Source: Rhodospirillaceae bacterium
GTDB taxonomy: Bacteria; Pseudomonadota; Alphaproteobacteria; UBA8366
Length of the DNA stretch: 34,832 nucleotides
NCBI GenBank assembly: GCA_002715005.1
Contig: PAXN01000022.1
Span: forward strand, 18,955 to 53,786
Direction of reading: 5' to 3'
Notes under the pieces: generated by a model
Told to the model about the DNA's origin: nothing
The model's database searches: none
The model's input: only the letters and a program-made list of their open reading frames with translations
Made by a program: the position numbers and the translations under genes
In this document: positions 25,467-34,344 of the stretch, piece after piece
Layout of the letters: every line of letters begins with the position of its first letter
How positions within the stretch are numbered: position 1 is the stretch's first letter

Positions 25467-26591
25467 GTGTCGGACGGGTTAAACGTCGCATTGAAACAAA
25501 CACCTTTGCACGCACTGCATGTTGCGAAGGGCGGAAGACTGGTGCCGTTCGCAGGATATGATATGCCGGTGCAGTATAAGCTTGGCATTTTGAAAGAACA
25601 TTTGCATACGCGGGCTGCAGCTGGATTGTTTGATGTGTCGCATATGGGCCAACTGGTGTTGCGGGGAGCAGGTAGTGGCGAGGCACTCGAGAAACTAGTG
25701 CCAGCCGATGTATTGAGCCTTGCTGAGGGACGTATGCGCTATGGCCAGTTTACAAACGCGGCTGGCGGCATTCTTGACGATTTTATGATTTCAAATTGTG
25801 GTGACTGTTTAGGTTTAGTGGTCAATGCCGCGTGTAAAGAAGCCGATATTGCGCATCTCGAGGCGAACCTCCCAGAGGGTTGTACACTTGAATATCTGGA
25901 AAGTAAGGCATTACTTGCCTTGCAAGGGCCGAAGGCAGCCGAGGTGCTGGCTCAATATTGTGACATTTCTTTCGAATGCTTTCCGTTCATGTCATTGCGT
26001 GAGGCAACTGTGGCTGGAATAGCCGTAACTCTTAGCCGCTCAGGATATACCGGCGAGGATGGGTTTGAAATTTCGATGGAAGGCGATGACGCGCATTTGC
26101 TTGCGGAAACTCTTATCGGCGAGGAGGATGTGGAATTAATCGGCCTGGGTGCCCGTGATTCTCTCCGTTTGGAGGCGGGGCTTTGTCTATACGGGCATGA
26201 TATCAATGAAACCACGTCGCCGGTAGAAGCGGGGTTGAGTTGGTCCATCGGTAAGCGGAGGCAAGAAGAGGGCGGATTTTTAGGCGATGAGACCATTTTG
26301 CGCCATCTTTCTGAAGGCACAGAGCGGAAACGAGTAGGCTTGAAACCGGAGGGCCGGGCGCTACTTCGTGACCATGCAGTTTTGTCGACCGTTAACGGTG
26401 AGCAAGTGGGTGAAATAACCAGCGGTGGCTTTGGCCCGACGTTAGGCGGGCCTTTAGCAATGGGCTATGTGCGCTCGGATAGTGCGAAGGTCGGAACCAT
26501 ATTGAGCGCTGAGTTGCGTGGTAAATCGGTTGTGGTTGAAGTTGTGGCGATGCCAGCGGTACCGGCACGCTTTTTCAGGATGAAGCACTAA
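25467..26591 (+). CDS. gcvT: Glycine cleavage system T protein (aminomethyltransferase)
   Basis: GcvT transfers the methylene carbon from the aminomethyl-lipoyl arm of GcvH to tetrahydrofolate and releases ammonia. The 374 aa product has the family segments TPLHALHVAKGGRLVPFAGY, LFDVSHMGQ, the GYTGEDGFEI folate-pocket block, and GLGARDSLRLEAGLCLYGHD. I chose GTG at 25467 (MSDGLNVALKQTPL) with GGAG 10 nt upstream. A TTG at 25425 opens the same frame but lies inside the riboswitch hairpin and is unlikely. First gene of a gcvT-gcvH-gcvP operon under the tandem glycine riboswitch. Confidence 0.96.
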   Translation: MSDGLNVALKQTPLHALHVAKGGRLVPFAGYDMPVQYKLGILKEHLHTRAAAGLFDVSHMGQLVLRGAGSGEALEKLVPADVLSLAEGRMRYGQFTNAAGGILDDFMISNCGDCLGLVVNAACKEADIAHLEANLPEGCTLEYLESKALLALQGPKAAEVLAQYCDISFECFPFMSLREATVAGIAVTLSRSGYTGEDGFEISMEGDDAHLLAETLIGEEDVELIGLGARDSLRLEAGLCLYGHDINETTSPVEAGLSWSIGKRRQEEGGFLGDETILRHLSEGTERKRVGLKPEGRALLRDHAVLSTVNGEQVGEITSGGFGPTLGGPLAMGYVRSDSAKVGTILSAELRGKSVVVEVVAMPAVPARFFRMKH

Positions 26592-26624
26592 TTCTATATT
26601 TCCGTAGGGGAAGGAATTTGAACG

Positions 26625-27002
26625 ATGAGTAAAATGCAATTTAGTGAAGATCATGAGTGGGTAGTCGTCGATGGAGATGTTGCAACCGTTGGGATCACAA
26701 ATTTCGCCCAGGAACAATTGGGCGACATAGTTTTTGTTGATTTGCCTGATACCGGTAAGACGGTCGCTAAGAGTGATGAGGTTGCGGTCGTCGAATCCGT
26801 GAAGGCCGCAGCTGAGGTCTACACACCAGTTTCTGGTGATATTGTCGAGACCAACGACGTGCTTGATTCAGCGCCCGAGACAGTGAATAGCGATCCACAA
26901 GCGGGTGCGTGGTTCTTTAAAATTAAAATGTCCGACCCTGGGGAGTTGGACGGTTTGATGGATGCGGCAGCATATGACGTATTTGCGTCGGATGAGGGCT
27001 GA
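26625..27002 (+). CDS. gcvH: Glycine cleavage system H protein
   Basis: GcvH is the small lipoylated carrier that shuttles the aminomethyl group between the P, T and L proteins. The 125 aa product matches the usual length, with [16 protein letters not shown] near the start, GDIVFVDLP, and the lipoyl-attachment lysine K60 in VESVKAA. The C-terminal [18 protein letters not shown] block is standard. GAAGGA lies upstream of the ATG. It is 33 nt after gcvT and 21 nt before the preferred gcvP start. The L protein (lipoamide dehydrogenase) is not in the window. Confidence 0.98.
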   Translation: MSKMQFSEDHEWVVVDGDVATVGITNFAQEQLGDIVFVDLPDTGKTVAKSDEVAVVESVKAAAEVYTPVSGDIVETNDVLDSAPETVNSDPQAGAWFFKIKMSDPGELDGLMDAAAYDVFASDEG

Positions 27003-27023
27003 CGCATGCCAAGGGGAGATGAG

Positions 27024-29894
27024 ATGACCGTGGCTAGGCGAACACTAGAGCAACTTGAACAACACGATGATTTTGTTAATCGGCATATTGGTCCGAGTGA
27101 CGAAGATATTCTCCAGATGCTGGAAACGCTCGACGTCCCCTCTCTGGACCAGTTGATTGAACGTGTCGTGCCGGATTCGATTCAGAATATGGAAGCCCTC
27201 GACCTTGCCGGTTATCAACGAGAGGATGCGGTCTTGGCGTCCCTTCGCGAAATAGCGTCGCGGAATCAAATAAAAAGCTCAATGATTGGATGTGGCTATT
27301 ATGACACAATCACGCCGACGGTTATCCTCAGAAACGTACTTGAAAACCCCGGATGGTATACCGCCTATACGCCTTACCAGCCCGAGATTAGTCAAGGCCG
27401 GCTCGAAGCATTATTGAATTTCCAAACTATGGTTGCCGATTTGACCGGCATGGAAATCGCCAATGCGTCGCTTTTGGATGAGGCATCGGCGGCCGCGGAG
27501 GCGATGACCATGAGCTATCGTTTGGCCAAAAATAAATCAGATCAATTCATCGTAGCTAAGAATTGTCACCCGCAAACCATTGCGGTCTTGGAAACTCGTG
27601 CCGAACCGCTTGGTATTGAATTGGTTGTTGGCGACCCTGCTACCGTCCTGGGTGATAGCAATCCATTTGGCGTGTTGTTGCAATATCCGGCGACTGACGG
27701 CGGGTTGGCGGATTATGCGGCCCTTGTGGCGGATATTCATGAAAAAGGCGCGCTGGTTTGCGTCGCAACCGATTTGCTGAGCCTCATGCTTCTTCGCCCT
27801 CCAGGAGAGTGGGGTGCGGACCTTGTATTCGGTAGCGCGCAGCGATTTGGTGTACCGCTTGGTTTTGGCGGTCCGCATGCTGCATTCCTGGCAACCTCCG
27901 ATACATTCAAACGCTCTTTGCCCGGCCGATTGGTGGGCGTGTCGGTCGATAGCCGCGGCAATCCAGCACTTCGATTGTCGCTGCAAACACGTGAGCAACA
28001 TATTCGTCGTGAAAAGGCGACGAGTAATATCTGCACCGCCCAGGTTTTGTTGGCGGTTATGGCTGGTTTCTATGCTGTTTATCACGGGCCGGATCGGTTG
28101 CGGACCATTGCGGAGCGCATACACAGACTAACCGGAGTATTGGCTACGGGGCTTAAGGAACTAGGGTTTTCCCTCGCCCATGGTCAGTATTTCGACACGG
28201 TATGCATACAAACAATCGACGCTGCAGCAGTTGTGAAACGTGCGGCACAGGCAGGCGTTAACATTCGCCTTGTTGATACGAACCATGTGGGCATATCGGC
28301 TGACGAGAAAACGACAAGAGCTGATGTAGAGAGCCTATGGCGGGTTTTTGCGGCGGCTGATGAAACCGGATTAAATTTTGATGACTTGGAACGGAATGTT
28401 TTGCCGGCAATTCCGGAAGGTCTGCGCCGTGCTGGTCCTTGTCTGACCCATCCGGTGTTTCATCAGTATCATTCGGAGACTGAAATGTTGCGCTATTTGC
28501 GGCGCTTGCAAGGAAAAGATATAGCGTTGGACCGATCTATGATTCCACTCGGTTCTTGTACGATGAAACTGAATGCTACTACAGAAATGATTCCGATCAC
28601 CTGGCCTGAATTCGGTGGAATTCATCCCTATGCTCCCGCCGACCAAACCAAAGGCTATAAAGTACTAATCAATGGTTTGGAAGAAATGTTGTGTCGGATA
28701 ACTGGTTTCCATGCTTTTTCTTTGCAACCGAATGCTGGTAGCCAGGGCGAACTGGCTGGCTTGCTGGCTATTCGTGCTTATCACGAAAGCAATGGGGAAG
28801 CAGAACGAAACATTTGTCTTATCCCAAACTCCGCACACGGCACTAATCCAGCCAGTGCGATCTTGGCGGGCATGCATGCAGTCGTTGTTGGCTGTGATGC
28901 CGAAGGCAATGTTGATTTATTAGATCTGGAATCTAAGGCTCTAGAACATAGGGACGATCTAGCCGCTTTGATGGTGACTTATCCGTCTACTCATGGCGTT
29001 TTTGAGGCAGGTATTACCGATATTTGTGAAATCATTCATAAAAATGGCGGACAGGTTTATATGGATGGGGCGAATTTGAACGCTTTGGTCGGGGTCGCCC
29101 GGCCTGGTCGATTTGGGCCAGATGTTGCCCATGTCAATCTTCACAAAACCTTCTGCATCCCCCATGGTGGGGGTGGACCGGGTGTTGGGCCGATTGGGGT
29201 CGGCGAACATTTAGTACCCCACTTGCCGGGACACGCACTTGGCAAGAAGCATGGCGCGGTGACTGCGGCCCCATGGGGGAGCGCGGGAATATTGCCGATC
29301 TCGTGGGCCTACATTGCCCTCATGGGTCGGCAAGGGCTGAAAAAAGCGACCTCGGTCGCTATTCTTAATGCTAATTACATGGCGAGGAAGCTGAGCGCCC
29401 ATTACCCCGTTCTTTATTCGGGTCCGGATGATTTAGTGGCACACGAATGCATAATTGATGTGCGCCATTTGAAGGAGAGCGCCGGTGTTTCGGTAGATGA
29501 TATTGCCAAACGTCTGATAGATTACGGTTTCCATGCGCCCACTATGTCCTGGCCAGTAGCCGGTACTTTGATGATTGAGCCCACTGAAAGTGAATCCAGG
29601 GCTGAACTGGATCGGTTCTGCGAGGCTATGATTGCTATTCGCAGAGAAATTGCCGAGATCGAGAGCGGCACTTTTGAGATGGAGAATAATCTGTTAGTCA
29701 ACGCGCCACATACGATGGCGGATTTGCTCGATTGGGACCGGCCCTATTCCATAGAGCGGGCTGTGTTTCCCACGGCTTTAGCAGCCGTAGATAAATTTTG
29801 GCCGACCGTCAATCGTATCGATCAAGTCTATGGTGATCGTAACCTCGTGTGCAGTTGTGTGCCTCTTGAAGCCTACGGAGACGCTGCGGAGTAA
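27024..29894 (+). CDS. gcvP: Glycine dehydrogenase (decarboxylating), single-chain P protein
   Basis: GcvP decarboxylates glycine on PLP and loads the aminomethyl group onto lipoyl-GcvH. At 956 aa it is the fused form; both halves are present, with no split into gcvPA and gcvPB. The first half starts [13 protein letters not shown] and contains GYYDTITP; the second, catalytic half begins near [12 protein letters not shown], and the PLP lysine is K708 in [17 protein letters not shown] prefer the ATG at 27024 because AAGGGGAG lies 6 nt upstream; the ATG at 27006 would put that signal inside the coding region. A MmgE/PrpD gene follows after 6 nt, so the transcript probably extends beyond the gcv genes. 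Confidence 0.97.
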   Translation: MTVARRTLEQLEQHDDFVNRHIGPSDEDILQMLETLDVPSLDQLIERVVPDSIQNMEALDLAGYQREDAVLASLREIASRNQIKSSMIGCGYYDTITPTVILRNVLENPGWYTAYTPYQPEISQGRLEALLNFQTMVADLTGMEIANASLLDEASAAAEAMTMSYRLAKNKSDQFIVAKNCHPQTIAVLETRAEPLGIELVVGDPATVLGDSNPFGVLLQYPATDGGLADYAALVADIHEKGALVCVATDLLSLMLLRPPGEWGADLVFGSAQRFGVPLGFGGPHAAFLATSDTFKRSLPGRLVGVSVDSRGNPALRLSLQTREQHIRREKATSNICTAQVLLAVMAGFYAVYHGPDRLRTIAERIHRLTGVLATGLKELGFSLAHGQYFDTVCIQTIDAAAVVKRAAQAGVNIRLVDTNHVGISADEKTTRADVESLWRVFAAADETGLNFDDLERNVLPAIPEGLRRAGPCLTHPVFHQYHSETEMLRYLRRLQGKDIALDRSMIPLGSCTMKLNATTEMIPITWPEFGGIHPYAPADQTKGYKVLINGLEEMLCRITGFHAFSLQPNAGSQGELAGLLAIRAYHESNGEAERNICLIPNSAHGTNPASAILAGMHAVVVGCDAEGNVDLLDLESKALEHRDDLAALMVTYPSTHGVFEAGITDICEIIHKNGGQVYMDGANLNALVGVARPGRFGPDVAHVNLHKTFCIPHGGGGPGVGPIGVGEHLVPHLPGHALGKKHGAVTAAPWGSAGILPISWAYIALMGRQGLKKATSVAILNANYMARKLSAHYPVLYSGPDDLVAHECIIDVRHLKESAGVSVDDIAKRLIDYGFHAPTMSWPVAGTLMIEPTESESRAELDRFCEAMIAIRREIAEIESGTFEMENNLLVNAPHTMADLLDWDRPYSIERAVFPTALAAVDKFWPTVNRIDQVYGDRNLVCSCVPLEAYGDAAE

Positions 29895-29900
29895 CCTGCG

Positions 29901-31235
29901 GTGGGTCCAGTTGCTTCAGTTGCGGCCCGGTACATCGCCGCGGCGCGGGATCGTTGCTATCCACCGGAGGTTATTGACGCAGCGCTTAAATGCTTGACCG
30001 ACTTAGTTGGCGTCGCGGTTGGAGGGCGGCGGGAGCCGGTCGTTCAACTGGTGTTGGCGGAAGTCGATCGCTGGCGGTCCAACGGCAACGCACCGATATT
30101 CCTAGGGCCGCGCACGGCCCCTCCTATTGCGGCCATTGTTAATGCCACGATGGCGCACGTAAATGATTTCGATGACACCCATATTCCGACGGATGCGCAT
30201 TTTAGTGGACCTATATGGCCCGCCTTGCTAGCGCTGGCCGATGAGGTAGGCGCAAACGAGATGCAATTGTTGGGCGCATTTGTTACCGGTTTTGAGGTGG
30301 GCGCAAAATTGGGTGGGCGCCGTCTCGGCCATGCCATGTTGGCGCGGGGCTTTCAGGCGACGGGTGTCATGGGTCGCTTGGGTGCTGCGGCTGCGGCTGC
30401 AGCTCTCTTACAACTTAACGCCGAAAAATCAGCCCACGCGCTGGCATTGGTTGCGACACAAGCAGGAGGCCTGTCTCGGGCCGCAGGTTCCATGTCTAAG
30501 GCATATCAAAGTGCCAGGACAGCGCAGGACGGCCTCGTGGCTGCTCGGATGGCCGCCGACGGTTTCGTTGCTGCGCCTAATATTTTTGAGGGGGATGGAG
30601 GTCTGGCGCGTGCCTTTGTGCAAGACGGATTTGCGCAAATTATAGTGCCTGATTTTGACGCCGGATGGGAAGTGCTGGCAAATTCTTTTAAACCCTATGC
30701 TTGCTTGCACGGTATACACCCTGCCGTCGATGCAGCCCGTCAATTGGCGCCGCAAATGAGGAGCCGTGAGATTAAAAAAATAGAAGCATTTGTTGCCCCA
30801 GGTGTCGCTCGAATAGGCGGCATTAAAGAACCTGACACCGTTCTTGAGTGTAAATTTAGTGTGCGGTTCTGCGTTGCCTTGGGTCTCGCCGGTTCTATGG
30901 TCCATGGCCGAGATTTCACGGAAGCTGCGGTGCGGGAGTCAGGCACTAGGATGTTGATGAGTAAGGTTAAGGTTGTGCCTGTCGAGGGCCGAAAGATGCT
31001 AGGCGCAGCGGTCAAAGTAACGTTCGCGGATGGTAGCCTGGTTGAAGCCGACGTGCCGTTATCGCTTGGACACCCCGGCAATCCGATGGGGTGGACCGAT
31101 CTTGAAACAAAATTTACTCGCTCTGTGGAACCTGAATTGGGTGCAAAAACCCGATCGCTTTTTAATACCCTAAAAACTTTTCAGGCTCCGGGTAGCTTGC
31201 AACAAGTCTGGCAATTACTGTCGCCTTTGGGGTAG
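29901..31235 (+). CDS. MmgE/PrpD family protein (second copy)
   Basis: The 444 aa product has the usual two-domain MmgE/PrpD form. Near the N-terminus it reads PPEVIDAALKCLTDLVGVAVGG, then the family motif HVNDFDDTH (D89, D91, D92, H94), and the YACLHGIHPAVDAARQL segment opening the second part. Characterised relatives dehydrate 2-methylcitrate or decarboxylate cis-aconitate, but the wide family is mostly uncharacterised, so no substrate is named. It starts with GTG at 29901, with GGAG 9 nt upstream that overlaps the end of gcvP. The CoA-transferase gene follows after 27 nt, and that pairing suggests catabolism of an organic acid. It is clearly different from the copy at 17882, which lacks the DFDDTH motif. 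Confidence 0.93.
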   Translation: MGPVASVAARYIAAARDRCYPPEVIDAALKCLTDLVGVAVGGRREPVVQLVLAEVDRWRSNGNAPIFLGPRTAPPIAAIVNATMAHVNDFDDTHIPTDAHFSGPIWPALLALADEVGANEMQLLGAFVTGFEVGAKLGGRRLGHAMLARGFQATGVMGRLGAAAAAAALLQLNAEKSAHALALVATQAGGLSRAAGSMSKAYQSARTAQDGLVAARMAADGFVAAPNIFEGDGGLARAFVQDGFAQIIVPDFDAGWEVLANSFKPYACLHGIHPAVDAARQLAPQMRSREIKKIEAFVAPGVARIGGIKEPDTVLECKFSVRFCVALGLAGSMVHGRDFTEAAVRESGTRMLMSKVKVVPVEGRKMLGAAVKVTFADGSLVEADVPLSLGHPGNPMGWTDLETKFTRSVEPELGAKTRSLFNTLKTFQAPGSLQQVWQLLSPLG

Positions 31236-31262
31236 AATCGAAAGCAAATTATTGGACGGGAA

Positions 31263-32447
31263 ATGCTCGACGGTAAAACCTTTCAGGGGCTGAAAGTGCT
31301 GGATTTGAGCCAAGGTGTGGCGACCCCCCATTGCGCGATGATGTTGGCCCAGCACGGTGCTTCAGTGACGAAAGTGGAGCCTCACGACGGTGATTGGAGT
31401 CGGATCATTGGCAAGCGCTATGATGATTTTACCGCCGCGACCGTGATTTTTAATCGAGGCAAGCAAGGTTTGGCGCTTGATCTAAAATCTCCGGCGGGTT
31501 TAGCGATTGTCAAAAAGCTTGCGGCGGAAGCCGATATTTTTCTTCAAAGTTTTCGCCCTGGTGTAATTGAACGGCTCGGTCTCGACTATCAGACGGTGAA
31601 GTCGTTCAATCCCAATGTTGTCTATCTCTCTTTGAGTGGTTTTGGGGCCGAAGGTCCCTATGCAGAACTACCAGGTACGGATACGGTTATGCAGGCCTAT
31701 TCGGGTTTCATGTCTATTAACAAAGATGCGACCGGTATGCCGCAGCGTGCGGACATATATGTTGTTGATTTGGCGACTAGTCTCTATCTCTACAGTGCTG
31801 TTACGACCGCGCTCTATGGCCGCCAGGCCAGTGGGGAGGGCTGCCATATTGAGACGAGTTTGGCCGAAGCGATGGGAGCTTTCCAAGCCTATAAAATGGT
31901 CGAGCATCACCTCCAGGGCGAAGAGGTGGAAATCATTGGCGCGCCGGTAGGCACCTTTCAGACCGCTGACGGCTATATGAATATCAATGCGCGGCGGGAT
32001 ACGCAGTTCCCTGGCTTCTGCAGAGTGGCGGAGCGCGAGGAATGGCTTGAGGATCTTAGATTTTCAACCTACGAGGGACGTAAAAAGAATGCAGCGGAGC
32101 TGTTGGAGCTCGTTCGAGAGGTCATTAAGTCCAAGCCCACGGTATTTTGGCGGACTGGGCTGGACGAGGCCGGGGTGCTGAATGCCAGCGTCAATACGTT
32201 CTCAGATTACTTCGAAGACGAACAAGTAAAGGCATGCGGGTTAGTCTCTTGGGTCGAGCACCAGTCTACCGGGTCTATTCCAATGTCTAAGGTGCCCGCC
32301 CTTCCGGATTTTGAAGAAGGAACTCCTAAAGCGCGATCACCTCATATCGGCCAAGATAGTCGTGAGGTCCTTTCACGCCTTGGATATGGTGCAGACCAAA
32401 TTGAAGCGTTAATTATTGATGGTATCGTGAAAGTCTATGGAAAATGA
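31263..32447 (+). CDS. Class III CoA-transferase (CaiB/BaiF family)
   Basis: Class III enzymes move CoA between carboxylic acids through an aspartyl-anhydride intermediate. The 394 aa product starts LKVLDLSQGVATPHCAMMLA and has VTKVEPHDGDWSR, the NRGKQGLALDLKSPAG block and the catalytic Asp at D169 in VVDLATSLYLYS, the same number as in well-studied family members. Substrates in this family (oxalate, carnitine, succinate, bile acids, mesaconate) cannot be told apart by sequence alone. It has a weak ribosome binding site (GGACGGGAA). Its stop overlaps the antiporter start by four bases. Together with the upstream PrpD gene it forms an uncharacterised acid-catabolism candidate. Confidence 0.94.
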   Translation: MLDGKTFQGLKVLDLSQGVATPHCAMMLAQHGASVTKVEPHDGDWSRIIGKRYDDFTAATVIFNRGKQGLALDLKSPAGLAIVKKLAAEADIFLQSFRPGVIERLGLDYQTVKSFNPNVVYLSLSGFGAEGPYAELPGTDTVMQAYSGFMSINKDATGMPQRADIYVVDLATSLYLYSAVTTALYGRQASGEGCHIETSLAEAMGAFQAYKMVEHHLQGEEVEIIGAPVGTFQTADGYMNINARRDTQFPGFCRVAEREEWLEDLRFSTYEGRKKNAAELLELVREVIKSKPTVFWRTGLDEAGVLNASVNTFSDYFEDEQVKACGLVSWVEHQSTGSIPMSKVPALPDFEEGTPKARSPHIGQDSREVLSRLGYGADQIEALIIDGIVKVYGK

Positions 32448-33697
32448 GTATATTTGATGTTGCGGCTATTTTAGTTGGTCTCTCGGCATTATTTGGCTAC
32501 ATGAATTACCGATTTTTGAAATTGCCGCATACGATCGGGCTCGTGGTGGTAGCAATGGCCGCATCAATTTGTGTTGTTATTTTGGATAAATTTTTGCCCG
32601 GAATGCAGGCGGGGCAGCATCTAAGTGGCGTCCTCAGTCAAATCGATTTTCACAAGGCTCTTATGCACGGGTTCTTGAGTTTTTTATTATTTACCGGCGC
32701 TTTGCATGTGGACTTTACGGCATTAGCGAGCCGCAAATGGGCTATTACGCTCATGGCCACGGTCGGTGTTACTCTCTCAACTGTTATGATTGGGGGTGCA
32801 GTTTGGGCCATGGCCGCATTAATCGGGTTAAATCTTCCATTTTTGTGGGCACTCGTCTTTGGCGCCTTGATAAGCCCCACCGATCCGGTTGCTGTGCTTG
32901 GCCTGTTCAGAACCGTAAAAGTGCCAGCGTCTTTGGAGGCGAAAGTGGCGGGAGAGTCCTTATTCAATGATGGGGTTGGCGTTGTGGTGTTTACGGTTGT
33001 GGTCGCCATCGCGATCAGTAGTTCCGGTAATGGCGAAGCGCTTAGTGTCAGAGATGTGGCGCAACTATTTGCAAAAGAAGCTGTGGGAGGCGCCATTCTT
33101 GGGCTGATTGCCGGCTATATTGGGTACCGAGCTATGTATCAGATTGATGAATACAATCTGGAAATTTTGATTTCGCTTGCTGTTGTTATGCTCAGCTACT
33201 CGGTAGCTATTACGCTGCATATGAGTGGCCCTATAGCGGTTGTCATCGCCGGCTTGCTGATTGGAAATCGGGGGGTTAAATATGCGATGAGCGAGACCAC
33301 ACGGTCTTATTTGACGCGCTTTTGGACCCTGCTGGACGAGGTGCTGAATTCGGTCTTATTCTTACTGATAGGGCTGGAGGTTGTCGTTGTAGCAGGCGGT
33401 ATTGGCAATGCTTGGCCTCTGGCCTTGTTGGCCATTCCCATTACTCTCGGCGCACGGTTTTTCAGCGTTTCAATTCCGGTGCTGATGCTTTCGCGCTCGG
33501 AGGAATTTACCAAAGGTGCCATTCCGGTTTTGACCTGGGGCGGGTTGCGCGGCGGTATTGCGGTTGCGTTGGCCTTGTCTCTGCCGGAGAATGAATACAA
33601 GCCGACGATTCTCTCTGTCACTTATGCGGTGGTTTTATTTTCAATCATCATACAGGGATTGACAGTGAGACGTCTCGTGGAGAAGGTGGTGCACTAG
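32444..33697 (+). CDS. CPA1-family Na+/H+ antiporter (NhaP-like)
   Basis: An inner-membrane cation/proton exchanger for sodium and pH homeostasis. The 417 aa product has about 12 helices and the CPA1 signatures: FTGALHVDF, GALISPTDPVAVL with D147, and GESLFNDGVGVVVF with the ion-binding N175-D176 pair; LTWGGLRGGIAVALALSLP near the end is also characteristic. There is no long cytosolic tail. The ATG lies within the stop region of the CoA-transferase gene (ATGA), so translation is coupled. The gene would be the last of the riboswitch-led transcript if no terminator intervenes. A sodium-coupled physiology fits a marine host but proves nothing. Confidence 0.95.
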   Translation: MSIFDVAAILVGLSALFGYMNYRFLKLPHTIGLVVVAMAASICVVILDKFLPGMQAGQHLSGVLSQIDFHKALMHGFLSFLLFTGALHVDFTALASRKWAITLMATVGVTLSTVMIGGAVWAMAALIGLNLPFLWALVFGALISPTDPVAVLGLFRTVKVPASLEAKVAGESLFNDGVGVVVFTVVVAIAISSSGNGEALSVRDVAQLFAKEAVGGAILGLIAGYIGYRAMYQIDEYNLEILISLAVVMLSYSVAITLHMSGPIAVVIAGLLIGNRGVKYAMSETTRSYLTRFWTLLDEVLNSVLFLLIGLEVVVVAGGIGNAWPLALLAIPITLGARFFSVSIPVLMLSRSEEFTKGAIPVLTWGGLRGGIAVALALSLPENEYKPTILSVTYAVVLFSIIIQGLTVRRLVEKVVH

Positions 33698-33867
33698 TTA
33701 TTACTCCAATTTTGGCCCAGACGACCTTCAAACGGGATAGGCTTGTACCGGCCTAGTAAATTTTCAGTGTGATCCTTGGGAAACGTCGGATGAGGTGGAA
33801 GCGGCATACGATGATAAAGAGGGGTTCAATCACATAAGCTGCGTACCTTGCAGGGCGAAAACGGGCT
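33698..33867. other. Convergent intergenic region antiporter/atpF
   Basis: 170 bp between two gene ends. I see no coding frame. A short imperfect stem (TAGGC ... GCCTA, about 33739-33757) is followed by AAATTTT, which could be a weak terminator for the antiporter transcript, but the 5-bp stem is too short to call. Confidence 0.35.
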
Positions 33868-34344
33868 TTACTGCAGTTTGTTGGGAAGGTCACCTATGGC
33901 GTTATCAATTAGGCCTTTTCCTGCCTTACCGGTAAGCCGTTCCATCAGAATCTTTTCTGTCGCGGATATAGCAAGATTCACTGCCATAGATTGAACTCGT
34001 GCTATGGCCGCCGCCTCGGCTTGTGCGATTTTTTCACGGGCGATGGTTTCTTGTCGCTTAATCGCTTCATCAAGGTCATTCTTCGCTTCAGTTCGCATAC
34101 GGGATGCATTTTCTTCGGCGCGATCGACAATCTCTTCTGCTTCTTTTAGGGCTTCACGCTGTTGGCGTTGATACGTTGCTAGCAGCGCTTGTGCTTCTTC
34201 GCGAAGCTGTTGAGCTTCTTCCACTTGGGAACGAATTTCATCTATCTTGGCATCAAGTCCCGAGAGAATGAAATTCTTTGCAGGTTTAAAGATAGCAATA
34301 ACGAATAGAACGAAAGCTACCGCTGTCCAGTCTGTCGGATTCAT
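33868..34344 (-). CDS. atpF: F0F1 ATP synthase subunit b
   Basis: Subunit b is part of the peripheral stalk that holds F1 still against the rotor. The 158 aa product has one N-terminal membrane helix (about residues 6-25), then a long charged helix rich in Glu, Ala, Gln and Lys (about 30-130) that forms the stalk coiled coil. Its ATG overlaps the stop of the b' gene by one base (TAATG), so the two are coupled. Alphaproteobacterial F0 operons commonly run atpB-atpE-b'-b, so subunits a and c are expected just past the window end. The N-terminus (MNPTDWTAVAFVLF) is short but complete. Confidence 0.93.
   Translation of the reverse strand: MNPTDWTAVAFVLFVIAIFKPAKNFILSGLDAKIDEIRSQVEEAQQLREEAQALLATYQRQQREALKEAEEIVDRAEENASRMRTEAKNDLDEAIKRQETIAREKIAQAEAAAIARVQSMAVNLAISATEKILMERLTGKAGKGLIDNAIGDLPNKLQ

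Noticed and set aside
27537-28124. A 195-codon minus-strand open frame inside gcvP
   Set aside because: Antisense to a strongly conserved part of GcvP, with odd composition and no recognisable motif. Long antisense frames are common opposite such genes.
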